Notes under the pieces: model-generated | Databases searched by the model: none | The model's input: the letters and a program-made list of their open reading frames with translations, nothing else | What the model was told of the DNA's origin: nothing | Program-made: the position numbers and the translations under genes | From: Peltaster fructicola | Lineage: Eukaryota > Ascomycota > Dothideomycetes | Reading direction: 5' to 3' | Length of the DNA stretch: 64,000 nt | Assembly: GCA_001592805.2 (NCBI GenBank) | Contig: CP051142.1 | Span: forward strand, 1,674,001 to 1,738,000 | Shown: one piece after another, positions 42,607 through 51,752 of the stretch | Layout: every line of letters starts with the position of its first letter | Numbering within the stretch: position 1 is the first letter of the stretch

Positions 42607-43150
42607 TTAAGCTGCTACCTGTTGTGCCTGAGACTGTAGCTGTACAATCTAGTACAAATCAGCACTGGCGGCATGCCGGATAGTCAATTTATACAAACCT
42701 CTGACCGTTTGCTGTTACTCTTGGTTTGGATGTCCCTGATATTCGTCTCTATCCGAGAACTATGTGTGTCAGCGGTTGCACTGCTGTAAATAGCACTCGA
42801 CTCACATCTCCTTTTCGATGAATTCGAGTCTACCATCGACGGTGCTCCTGGCCTCCGATAGGTCTTGCTTCAGTAACACGGGACCAACAAGCTTGTAGAT
42901 ATTTGCATCGTCCTCGAGCGAATTGAATTCCTGAACGGAATCAGCCATTGGACGCGATCGAAGACAAGATCTACCTTCTGCACACTTTTGTTCTCCTGCT
43001 GCTGGCTTTCAAGCTTCTGTCGTGCGGTGACTAGACCAGACAATTCTGTCCTCAATCAGTGCTGGCTTCATGTGGTCGTGTGCATGAGCTACCAGTTTGC
43101 AAGTCTTGATACTCGTCGGATAGACTCTGAAGCTGTTGCTGAGAAGACAT
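42607..43150 (-). CDS. YKE2: Prefoldin subunit 6 (five small exons)
   Basis: Exons 43150..43093, 43045..42975, 42930..42806, 42759..42699 and 42648..42607 encode 118 residues; human and yeast proteins have 129 and 114. Introns are 47, 44, 46 and 50 nt. The joined protein reads as a beta-prefoldin: MSSQQQLQSLSDEYQDLQT, ELSGLVTARQKLESQQQENK, then DDANIYKLVGPVLLKQDLSE, then RLEFIEKEISRIETNIRDI, and ends EIVQLQSQAQQVAA. Two coiled-coil helices flank the beta hairpin. Prefoldin is a hexameric cytosolic chaperone that hands actin and tubulin to the CCT chaperonin. No frame longer than 61 codons shows this gene, so ORF scanning misses it. It is divergent from VPS4. Confidence 0.93.
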
Positions 43151-43542
43151 GTTGCGTCGTATCGAATGAAGTACTCTGTCAACAGGTGGAACCCCACTCA
43201 GACAGTAGGAACAATGTTGTATCGAGAACTGCGAGCACATGCAAAAGTCATATACATATCACGTGCGTGTGAGCGGGCGCGCCTAGCAACGCTTCAGTGA
43301 CGTCCACAAGATCAACACTGCATACTGTAGCGTATTACAACAACCTCTACTACAGCCTCAATAGCCAATTCCTGACGACGGACCTGGTAGCGAAGCGTAT
43401 TCCGTCTCCCCTGGCATGATAAGTCGGCTTCTCACAATCGTTCGACATCTGTGGTGTCCACCACATGCAGCGGTTGCCTGAACCCACATCCCACACCACA
43501 CCTTGAGGACCAACACAATAAGCAGTACGTTCACCGCACGAC
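43151..43542. other. Intergenic, divergent promoters of YKE2 and VPS4
   Basis: A 392-bp gap. A CACGTG hexamer lies at 43260-43265, about 110 bp from the YKE2 start. No gene is seen. Confidence 0.45.
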
Positions 43543-44893
43543 ATGTCGAACGCAGACTTCCTTGGCCGTGCCATCGAGCAGGTCAAAAAAGCAATCGAAC
43601 AAGATAACGATGGCGAATGCGAGAAAGCATATCAGATGTACTACCAAGCGCTGGAACTGTTCATGCTGGCGCTGAAGTGGGAGAAGAATCAGAAGTCGAA
43701 GGAGATGATACGGGCGAAGGCTGGCGAATACATGGAGCGAGCTGAGAAGCTCAAGACGCATCTCGAAGAGCAAAACAGCAAAGACAAACGAAAGCCTGCA
43801 GCTATGGGAACGAATGGCAAGGCCAGTAATGGGTCAGGCAAGGATGAAGATGGAGATGAGGATGCGGAGAGTAAGAAGTTACGAGGCGCATTGCAAGGCG
43901 CCATCCTTACAGACAAGCCAAACATCAAGTGGGAGGACGTGGCCGGTCTTGAGGGCGCAAAGGAAGCACTAAAGGAGGCAGTGATATTACCGATCAAGTT
44001 TCCGCACCTGTTTACTGGTAAGAGGCAGCCTTGGAAGGGCATTCTCTTGTATGGACCACCCGGTACTGGCAAGTCATACCTCGCAAAGGCCGTCGCGACC
44101 GAAGCCAATAGCACGTTCTTCTCTGTCAGCAGTTCCGATCTCGTCAGTAAGTGGATGGGTGAGTCGGAACGGCTTGTCAAGCAGCTCTTCAACATGGCGC
44201 GAGAGAACAAGCCCAGTATCATCTTTATAGACGAGATCGATGCCCTCTGTGGTCCTCGTGGAGAAGGCGAAAGCGAAGCATCACGACGTATCAAGACCGA
44301 GTTGCTCGTACAGATGGACGGCGTGGGTAGAGACAGTAGAGGTGTGCTTATTTTGGGCGCAACTAACATCCCCTGGCAGCTCGATGCTGCCATCAGACGA
44401 CGATTCCAACGTCGTGTACACATCAGTCTACCAGATCAACCCGCACGAATGCGCATGTTCGAGCTGGCAGTGGGAAGCACACCCTGTAACCTGTCCAGCG
44501 AAGACTACAAGAAGCTTTCACATCTCAGCGAAGGATACTCAGGTTCAGATATCAGTATTGCAGTACAGGATGCACTGATGCAGCCAGTGCGAAAGATACA
44601 GACAGCAACGCACTACAAGCAGGTCGTCGTGGATGGACAGGAGAAGCTGACGCCATGCAGTCCTGGTGATGCTGGCGCTATGGAGATGAATTGGACAGAA
44701 GTCGAAACAGAGCAATTGCAAGAACCGCCATTGCAATACAAGGACTTTGTAAAAGCGATTCATGCATCGAGACCGACCGTCAGTCAGGAGGACCTTGTGA
44801 GGAATTCGGAGTGGACGAAGGAGTTTGGTAGTGGTGAGTCTGGATCATTACATCGTGTCGATCACAAGCTAATGTTCGACAGAGGGAGCATGA
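43543..44893 (+). CDS. VPS4: AAA ATPase Vps4 (ESCRT-III disassembly)
   Basis: Exons 43543..44833 and 44883..44893 (11 nt) encode 433 residues; yeast Vps4 has 437. The 49-nt intron starts GTGAGT, has CTAAT and ends GACAG. Splicing gives the family C-terminus FGSEGA. Reading through the donor instead gives a false tail of about 60 residues. An N-terminal MIT domain ([20 protein letters not shown]) binds ESCRT-III tails. The AAA core has Walker A GPPGTGKS, Walker [13 protein letters not shown] and arginine-finger region [17 protein letters not shown]. The beta domain and Vps4_C helix follow. Vps4 recycles ESCRT-III in multivesicular-body sorting, cytokinesis and membrane repair. It converges on clpP, 183 bp apart. 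Confidence 0.96.
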
Positions 44894-45076
44894 GTCGATT
44901 TGAGGCATCCGGACGTCCATCAGCAATTGATCAAGGTCGCCACAAGGCTTTCCACGATGCTGGCTCACATGCGGCTGGCGACAGGTCGACGGGACCATAC
45001 AGACCACGAGAATGAGCCTTTTCAAGCGACTTCCATCATAGAAAATGTGATGACTTGTGTTCATACCATCGTCACA

Positions 45077-45892
45077 TCATGCTTGTGTCGTCTGTTTGCG
45101 ACTCTCGTAGACTTTGTCGACAATTCCCCATTCCATAGCTTCTTGTGCGTCCATGAAGAAGTCCCGCTCCATCACCTTATCTATCTCTTCCAGCGTGTGA
45201 TTCTTGGTAAGATGTCTTTTGTAGATCTTGTTCAGCTGCTCACGCATGCGAAGAATCTCCTTGGCGTGGATGGCAATGTCGCTTGCCTGTCCATGATATC
45301 CTCCACTGACCTGGTGAACCATGATCCTGCTGTGTGGTAGGCAAAATCGCTGACCAGGTGCACCACCACAGAGCAGTAGCGATCCCATGCTGGCAGCTTG
45401 ACCTATACATATCGTGCTCACTGGTGCCTGAATGTATTGCATCGTGTCGTAGATCGCCAAGCCAGAGGTTACTGATCCTCCCGGAGAATTGATATAAAGG
45501 CTAATCGGGCGTGCAGGATTCTCAGCCTCGAGGAAGAGTAGTTGTGCAACTATCGATGCCGAAAGAGTGTCGTCGACTTCGCCATTTAGGCAGATGATAC
45601 GCTCTTTGAGCAGACGAGAGAAGATGTCGGCTAGAGAGAGTCAATACCTGTGCCAATTGAGACGTGTCGCGACTTACAAGTATGCCAGGCGTTGCCCTAT
45701 ACTGTCAGTAGTGGTCGTGATGAATAGAAGCAGACTTACAGTGACCTCTGTCACGAAAGGCAGAGGAAGAGCGCCATTAGGCGCACGATAGTCTGCACTC
45801 AGACGCGCAGGCACGAAGCTTGATGAGTGGCGTAGCCGCGTCCTTGTTGATCTGCATGCAAAGCCCACTCGCCGAGCTAGCAATGAGGACAT
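45077..45892 (-). CDS. clpP: Mitochondrial ATP-dependent Clp protease proteolytic subunit
   Basis: Exons 45892..45740, 45696..45678 (19 nt) and 45630..45077 encode 241 residues. Introns of 43 and 47 nt start GTAAGT and end ATAG and CTAG. An Arg/Ser-rich presequence ([20 protein letters not shown]) targets the matrix. The mature part has [20 protein letters not shown] and [20 protein letters not shown]. The catalytic Ser is S138 in GQAASMGS, the His is H163 in [10 protein letters not shown], and the Asp is about D214 in [19 protein letters not shown]. ClpP forms a 14-mer that degrades matrix proteins with ClpX. It is absent from budding yeast but common in filamentous fungi. It is head-to-head with another probable mitochondrial gene, 171 bp apart. 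Confidence 0.95.
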
Positions 45893-46063
45893 CGAGCAGA
45901 AAATCGAGTGTGCTAGCAATCTACCTCTATGTATCAACTATGAGGTGTAGTATCGACTTCCCCATTCGGAAGCATCCCCGCTCACCTCCGATCTCATAGC
46001 CATATTGTTGTTCGATCAACAGATCAGCTAAGTGCAGCACATAATCACAAAGTCGAGTATGAC
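45893..46063. promoter_or_regulatory. Probable bidirectional promoter of clpP and a mitochondrial-type gene
   Basis: Only 171 bp separate the start codons of two divergent genes whose products both look mitochondrial. Shared control is inferred from spacing and product type, not from a recognised site. Confidence 0.5.
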
Positions 46064-47243
46064 ATGCACCATGTCGCTCAGCCTGCATCGCCTCGCCGGC
46101 TCGGTGCCAGATACCTGAGAAGTGGTTTGCAAGCTCAAAGCCGAGCATTTTGGATCGATAAACGTACGCAGCACGAGACCTTGCCTGAAGAGCAGCTTCG
46201 ACGCGACGAGCACAAGAGCTATCGAGTCAGAAAGCATGGTAACAATGAACTACCTTTACCGCCCTTGCTCGATCCTGCGGTCCATCAAGACCGGATGAGA
46301 TATACACGGCTGGAGCAGAAGCAGAAGGAGGACGCCCCGAAAACAAGCTTGGAAGATGAACTCGCATCGAACTCGTATGGTATGGTGCTCGAGGTTGTAT
46401 CTAAACTCCTCTGACAATGCTACAGCACAAGCTTTGCTGGGTCCGATTCGACACTGCAGAATCACCCGAGTAAGCCTTCCTATGCACTTCCTCAAGCGTC
46501 TTGACCCGATCATAATTCACAACCCTGCTGGAGGTAGAATCACGCATCTGGTGTCTGAGGAGGTTGCCAAGCAGAGGCCTTGTCCGAAGATGGAGTCGGC
46601 ATATGTCCTGAACAAGGCCAGCATATTCAAACTTCTAGCAAAGTCGGGCTCGACTCAGCTTCTCATGAGTGTCCATGCTGCTGAACAATCTGCCATGCTG
46701 CTTCAAAGAGATGCTTTAACCTCTTCTGTGGCCGAGAGAAGGGCGGTCCTCAAGACAAGTGCACATGCTGCCGAACATGCGAACCCATCGCCGTCCGAAG
46801 GAGTCTCGACCGCGAAGCAGAATCCCATCACGAAACCAGAAGACAAGGGTGCTATACTGGAGAGAATGTTGCTGGAAAGAGTACAGCAGCTGCTGGGAAC
46901 ATTGCGAAGAAGCCATACACTATGCTTGAAGGAAGACGAAGCTTTGAAGAATCTGGATCAAGTTGTTGCGTTCATACGTTCAGAAGCGGCGGCAACAGCT
47001 TTCGAGATCCTACGTGGCAAGCCATGCTATTCATTGTCAAGATCATCCGTCTCTGGCCAGTCGACATCATCTCCTACGAAGCCGGCTATGAATGGTGTGG
47101 ACGCTTCTTTGAAGCAAACTCCTATGGGTAAGGTGGCAGAGCCCTCGAACGATGTTGTGGGAATCGTTAGGCATAAGAGGACCTTTCTTTTGATGCTTGC
47201 CTTGGATCGGCTTTTTGCTTACAAAGGGCTGTATCACGAGTGA
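46064..47243 (+). CDS. Probable mitochondrial protein, respiratory-growth type, unnamed
   Basis: Exons 46064..46379 and 46426..47243 encode 377 residues; the 46-nt intron starts GTATGG and ends CTACAG. The N-terminus is Arg-rich with few acidic residues (SPRRLGARYLRSGLQAQSRA), as in a mitochondrial presequence. A block NELPLPPLLDPAVHQDRMRY, then SNSYAQALLGPIRHCRITRV and SLPMHFLKRLDPI, resembles fungal proteins annotated as required for respiratory growth, though I cannot fix the family name. The rest is helical and ends HKRTFLLMLALDRLFAYKGL. No catalytic motif is seen. It is divergent from clpP and converges on the GH16 gene. Function is unknown; mitochondrial location is inference. Confidence 0.7.
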
Positions 47244-47404
47244 AACGCAAGCACAACACGGCAGACGACTATTCATTAAGCTTGTAAGTATACCTGTATG
47301 AAGAACAAGCGCTGCGCCGAAGGCTTCCACCCATACCGACACTTTCATGGTGCTGCCAAGATGCGCTGTCTGCCGTCTTTTGATACGACGACTTCAGTCC
47401 TGCT

Positions 47405-48469
47405 CTACAGACCTTTCGTGTAGACTGTCAAGCTGAGAAACTCGAAGTATGCTTCTTTGAAGGCCTCAGGGTGATTCTTGACGTAATCAGCACAAGTGTT
47501 GATCCCAGTAGCAGCAGCAGCACCTGATGATTGCCAGACCTGGCCTGCCCAATCGCCGCAAGCATCAATGTTAATGATAAGTTGCATCTGGCGGAATGCC
47601 TTGCTAAAGTCACAATTGCTTCCAGAGAAGTGTGCAACAGGCTTTGGCCAGCCAGTCGTATCTGGGACCATGGCATTGAGGCTGCCCGGTACTGCCTGTC
47701 GAGAGAACATCCAAATGTCAATGCCAGAAGTGGTCCACTCGGTCACGAAGACCGCGCCGCCTTGGTTGTTGAAGGCTTTACCGGCTGTATTGACCTTGTT
47801 GTCAGTGATGGTAGAAGGCGCTATCGTGCTGCAACCATTGTTGGCATTCCCAGCATTGCAATTGGTCTCGATAAGAGTTCCTATAGCCGCTGCCGGGTCG
47901 TTGGTAACGGTGCAACCAGGGCCAGTGTGGAGCGTGATTGTATTGCTCGTCGATTCGTGGACTGACTCGAAGATGTCGATCTCACCGCTATATGGCCAAC
48001 CACCGTCCTGGCCGAGTAACCAGAAGGAGGACCACTGACCCCAGGCTGCAGGCACATGGGCTACGTCCATAACGAAGAGCGAGTTGATGGTGAAATTGAG
48101 CTTTGACGACAATCGCACTGAGTTACGACCAATGCCGGCTGTAGTCGAGTCATCCATCCCTATGTATGCAGTCGACTTGTTGAGATCATGGTTGAAATTG
48201 GCACGCACGTAGCCTTGTTCTTGTGCGAAGGCCATGTCTGTGTAGTTGATGAAACCATGTGTAGGGTCCGCACCGGTAAATGTGGTGAAATGTGAGAGGA
48301 AATCAGCCCCGAAAGCTTGGAGCACTGGTTGATAGTGAGGAGATGAGTTGACTCCCCGGTCTTCGATCTTGGTAGATCTAGAACGCTGACCGGCAACAGC
48401 TGCGTTTGTGATGGCCAGTAGGCGTAGGAGCGCCACGACTCGAGGAATGTTGATATTCTTACCAAGCAT
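47405..48469 (-). CDS. Secreted GH16 endo-beta-1,3(4)-glucanase-like hydrolase
   Basis: One exon encodes 354 residues from the Met at 48469, chosen because it gives a signal peptide (VVALLRLLAITNAAVAGQRS). An in-frame Met at 48673 would add 68 residues with a His/Gln run and is unlikely. The GH16 catalytic motif ExDxxE is intact as GEIDIFE (E163, D165, E168), preceded by WGQWSSFWLLGQDGGWPYSG. Downstream are TLHTGPGCTVT and CDFSKAFRQMQLIINIDACG with paired cysteines, as in fungal GH16 subgroups that act on mixed-linkage or beta-1,3-glucans of plant or fungal walls. There is no GPI signal or carbohydrate-binding module, so a soluble extracellular enzyme is likely. Confidence 0.92.
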   Translation of the reverse strand: MLGKNINIPRVVALLRLLAITNAAVAGQRSRSTKIEDRGVNSSPHYQPVLQAFGADFLSHFTTFTGADPTHGFINYTDMAFAQEQGYVRANFNHDLNKSTAYIGMDDSTTAGIGRNSVRLSSKLNFTINSLFVMDVAHVPAAWGQWSSFWLLGQDGGWPYSGEIDIFESVHESTSNTITLHTGPGCTVTNDPAAAIGTLIETNCNAGNANNGCSTIAPSTITDNKVNTAGKAFNNQGGAVFVTEWTTSGIDIWMFSRQAVPGSLNAMVPDTTGWPKPVAHFSGSNCDFSKAFRQMQLIINIDACGDWAGQVWQSSGAAAATGINTCADYVKNHPEAFKEAYFEFLSLTVYTKGL

Positions 48470-48972
48470 CTTGTATAGTTGTGTTGTTGACAATCGATTT
48501 CCTTGTTGTTGATGATGATGATGATGTTGATGGATGATATCCTTGGAGAACAAGGCACAAGAATCATGATAAGGGAAACGCAGTGGGAATGGTAGAGTGA
48601 ATATCGATGCATAGGATGTCTTGCGTGAGCAGACAATGCAATGTCTGATAACAAAGCATGGGACCAAGATCACCTTACCTCGTGGACAATTCTGATGATG
48701 AAAACAAAGCCATTGTCAAGGACCGGGTAGAGGGCCGGTGACTGAAGACTCGCTGGTTATGACACATGAATGTCGCTGAAATATAGACCACGCTCGCTTG
48801 CTTAACCATCAGAATCGCCATCGATTACATGCAGACATTACCCGTGTCTTTTCCCCTGATAACGCCCAAAAATGCGTCGCGTTGTTGTGAAGACTTGACT
48901 CGCATGGATCATCTAGACCATCAAATCTTTTGCTTGAAGTGAAGGGTCGTGGTGTCACATTATGCATTAGAA
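48470..48972. other. Intergenic, GH16 promoter with short GAT repeat
   Basis: A 503-bp gap. A perfect GAT trinucleotide run of five units lies at about 48511-48525, in the probable 5' leader of the GH16 gene. No gene is seen. Confidence 0.5.
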
Positions 48973-50928
48973 TCACAATTTGCCTTCGGCTTGTGCTTCT
49001 CGGACCTGTTCAAAGACCTGTTGCATGCGTTAGTTGACACAGTAGACAGCGTAGTGCGGTATGGGGCTCACCTTCAGCAGCTTTCTACGCGCACCAAGGG
49101 CGTTGACACCCATCTTCTCGAGTCCTTCGTCATCGAGCTGGACGAGCTCCTGCCACTTGGTATCCTTGAGCTGATCGGTGTACTTATGGAGCCGCAGAGT
49201 ACGGAGCCAAGCAGGGATGTCCTTGAGCAGGGCAAGATCTGTGGGATCCTCAGGTGGTTTCGAGCTGCCTCGGTGACCACGTGGTGAGCGACCGCGGTTG
49301 ATGTCAGATGCATCGCTGAGATAGCCTTCACCACCCATTGAGCCCAGAGAGAAGTTGTTGAGGTTGGTGCCAGCAAGACCATTGTTCATGCCGATGATAG
49401 AGCCGTCGAAAGCAGTGAGGAAGCCGTTGTGTTGTGCCATAGGCAAAGCCATTCCAGGTGGAGCACCGCTCAGTGGACCTGTAATGGCAATGCCTGGCGA
49501 GTTTGGACGTGAACGGTGACCGGCAGCCATCGCGGCTGCTTGCTGCTGCTGCTGAAGTGCGAGGATCTGCTGCTGTGAGAGAGTCTGGCCGTACTCGTTT
49601 GTCATCATGATGTTTGCTGGTGTCATTGGTCCCTGGCCGTTCTGGCCCTCAGTAGATCGTGCACGGCGGTATTTGCGCACATCGTCAAGCTGGATGCGGT
49701 TGTTGACAGTAGAAAGCGCAGCGAGCTTCATGGCAGTGGCATTGGCGATCAGATCGGCTTGACCGGCATTCTGAGCAGTGTTGAAGTTTGAAACCATAGG
49801 CGTGTTCATGGCAGATGCCCAGCTGCCGCCAACATAAGGAGACAGGATCGGCATACCTGATGCGATACTGTCGGCTGCATGCGCAGTCTGATTGTGAATG
49901 TTGGAGTCGCTGGCTAGTGGGAATGGTCGAGGGGATCGTAAACCAGCAGATGGATTGCCAAGGCCGAACTGTCCCATAGCAGACTGCTGAGTGCTAGTGG
50001 ATGACTTTGGACGACTGCTTGGAAGTGAGTTCTCAGCAGTGGTTGGGTTGGTGTTGCGCCAAGGTCCGGCTGGGATGCCTGAGCCACTCTTTCGTGTGTT
50101 GTTGTTGTCGTCGTCGAGTGTGCTTGACAAGCCTGGTGCCATGAAAGCCGAGGAACGATCGCCCACAGCACTGTTGCGGTTTGAAATTGGAGCTGTGCCT
50201 GTAGTCTTCTGGAATTCGGCTTTCTGGTCCTCGATGGCGTTGGCAGCATCTGGAAACATAGACTTGATGGTGCTTGGGTCCAGGCCCGACATGCGCTTTG
50301 CGCCAGGAGAGGGCGGAGGCTTGCTGCCAACAAATCCAAGAGAAGAACGCGATCCCTCGACGTTCAGCTTTCCCATGGCATCGCTCAGTCGTGAAGACAT
50401 GGGATCTTTCTCGTTGAAGGCTGCAGGAGACAGCACGCCAGACATAGGATGACTCTTGGCCATCTGCTGCAGGACCTGAATGAAGAAGCGAATCTGAATC
50501 TGTGTAGTCTGCTGGAGCAGAGCATACAAGGCAGCAGTCCGTTCCGGCTCACTGAGCACACGGAACCACTGCTCGATGGCTGACAGCTCATCCTTGAAGT
50601 CTTGATCGAGTGTGGCCGAGGCCATGTCCTCGAGCGTAGTCTCATTCTGCTCAATGTCCGACATCCACTGCTGTGCCACCTTTTCTGCAATATCATCTGG
50701 ATTGCCAGCGGCCGCGCCTTGATGCAATTGTGAGAGGTAAACTTCGGAGGCAGGACGAATGCCACGAGCGGCAAGGGTTGAGGCAGATCCGGACAGCGCA
50801 CCCATGTCGGCAGAGGCTCGCAAGTGGTGCCCGGTGCCGATCAAGGTACGTGACGAAGGTGGGCGAAGTGAACTCGAGGTCTCGGGCGTGCTGTTGCGGT
50901 TGCCAATAATGTTGCTGGCAGACATCAT
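48973..50928 (-). CDS. VTS1: SAM-domain RNA-binding protein Vts1 (Smaug family)
   Basis: Exons 50928..49072 and 49017..48973 encode 633 residues; the 54-nt intron starts GTGAGC, has CTAAC and ends CAACAG. The C-terminal SAM domain covers about residues 562-628, from [20 protein letters not shown] through [19 protein letters not shown]. The intron splits it, and exon 2 supplies the last helix. Upstream is a conserved helical region ([40 protein letters not shown]). Between them lies a disordered stretch of Ser/Asn/Gly/Pro with a glutamine run (QQQQQ around 49545-49580). Vts1 binds CNGG hairpin loops in mRNAs and recruits the Ccr4-Not deadenylase. The glutamine run fits the prion-like behaviour reported for yeast Vts1. 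Confidence 0.94.
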
Positions 50929-51752
50929 GGGCGAAAGATATCGGGTGTCTGTGACGAGCCCTGGTTATAACAGCAGTAACTATAACAACAAGAAGATGTG
51001 ATTAAGACTGTGATTGTCGTCGTTGTCGAACCGTCGTTAAGGATGTCGTGATCGAGGTCTAGGCTGCGGGTTGAAGAAGTGACCTGCAGACCGGCTGTCC
51101 TCAAAGGTATTCTTCAACACGGGCGACAGATCAAGCGACAAGAGAGGCGTTACACAGACCTTTAGCTGGTAGAAGAGTGTGTATGTGTGTGTAATAAGAA
51201 GAAGAGTAGTCGAGGCGAGAACGAAGGGAAAAAGGCGTCTCGAGTTTCGCGCCTTGGTCAGCTGTAGTAGTATAGTGAGAAACGGAAAGGTGGATTTCAG
51301 TTAACGAAGTTGTAAATAGAAGCGTGTGCGTTTTAGCGGGACTTTTGAGTACTGAGCAAATCCTGCCGGCCGCCCAGTCACTGAGGGAGGGGATGCAATA
51401 TCAAGTGGCGCAGTTGTGTGCTGAGGAAGCGCGTTTCGAACGAGTGATTTTGCAAGGCATGTTTTGTCTGCGCACTCACGGCGATGGCCGAATGACTTGC
51501 ATCAGCTCGCTACACGAGCCAGGAGATGCTAGAAGTGATATCACTTAGTTGAAGCTCGCTATTGGTCCTCAGACAAAGAGACCGGCTCCTTGTGCTGGGA
51601 ACGAATCATATCTCTCGTCTGTATAGCACAAGGTCCCAGGAAAAGTCTGTTGACTACCAACCAGCGTGATACGCAGCCGTAGATACTCCGTCTGCTATCG
51701 AAATGAAACGGTCGTGTACTTCATGTTATCGTGTGCAGCGGACGTGAGTCCA
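50929..51752. other. Intergenic, VTS1 promoter side
   Basis: An 824-bp gap between the VTS1 start and the 3' end of the spindle-pole gene. At about 51178-51235 there is a TG-repeat next to a purine-rich run, CT-rich on the VTS1 sense strand, a likely promoter or leader feature. No gene is supported. Confidence 0.45.

Noticed and set aside
44894-45015. A C-terminal extension of VPS4
   Set aside because: Created by reading through the GTGAGT donor at 44834. The spliced end matches the family.
48470-48673. An upstream Met of the GH16 gene with a His/Gln run
   Set aside because: The run comes from a GAT/GTT microsatellite in the leader. The downstream Met gives a normal signal peptide.
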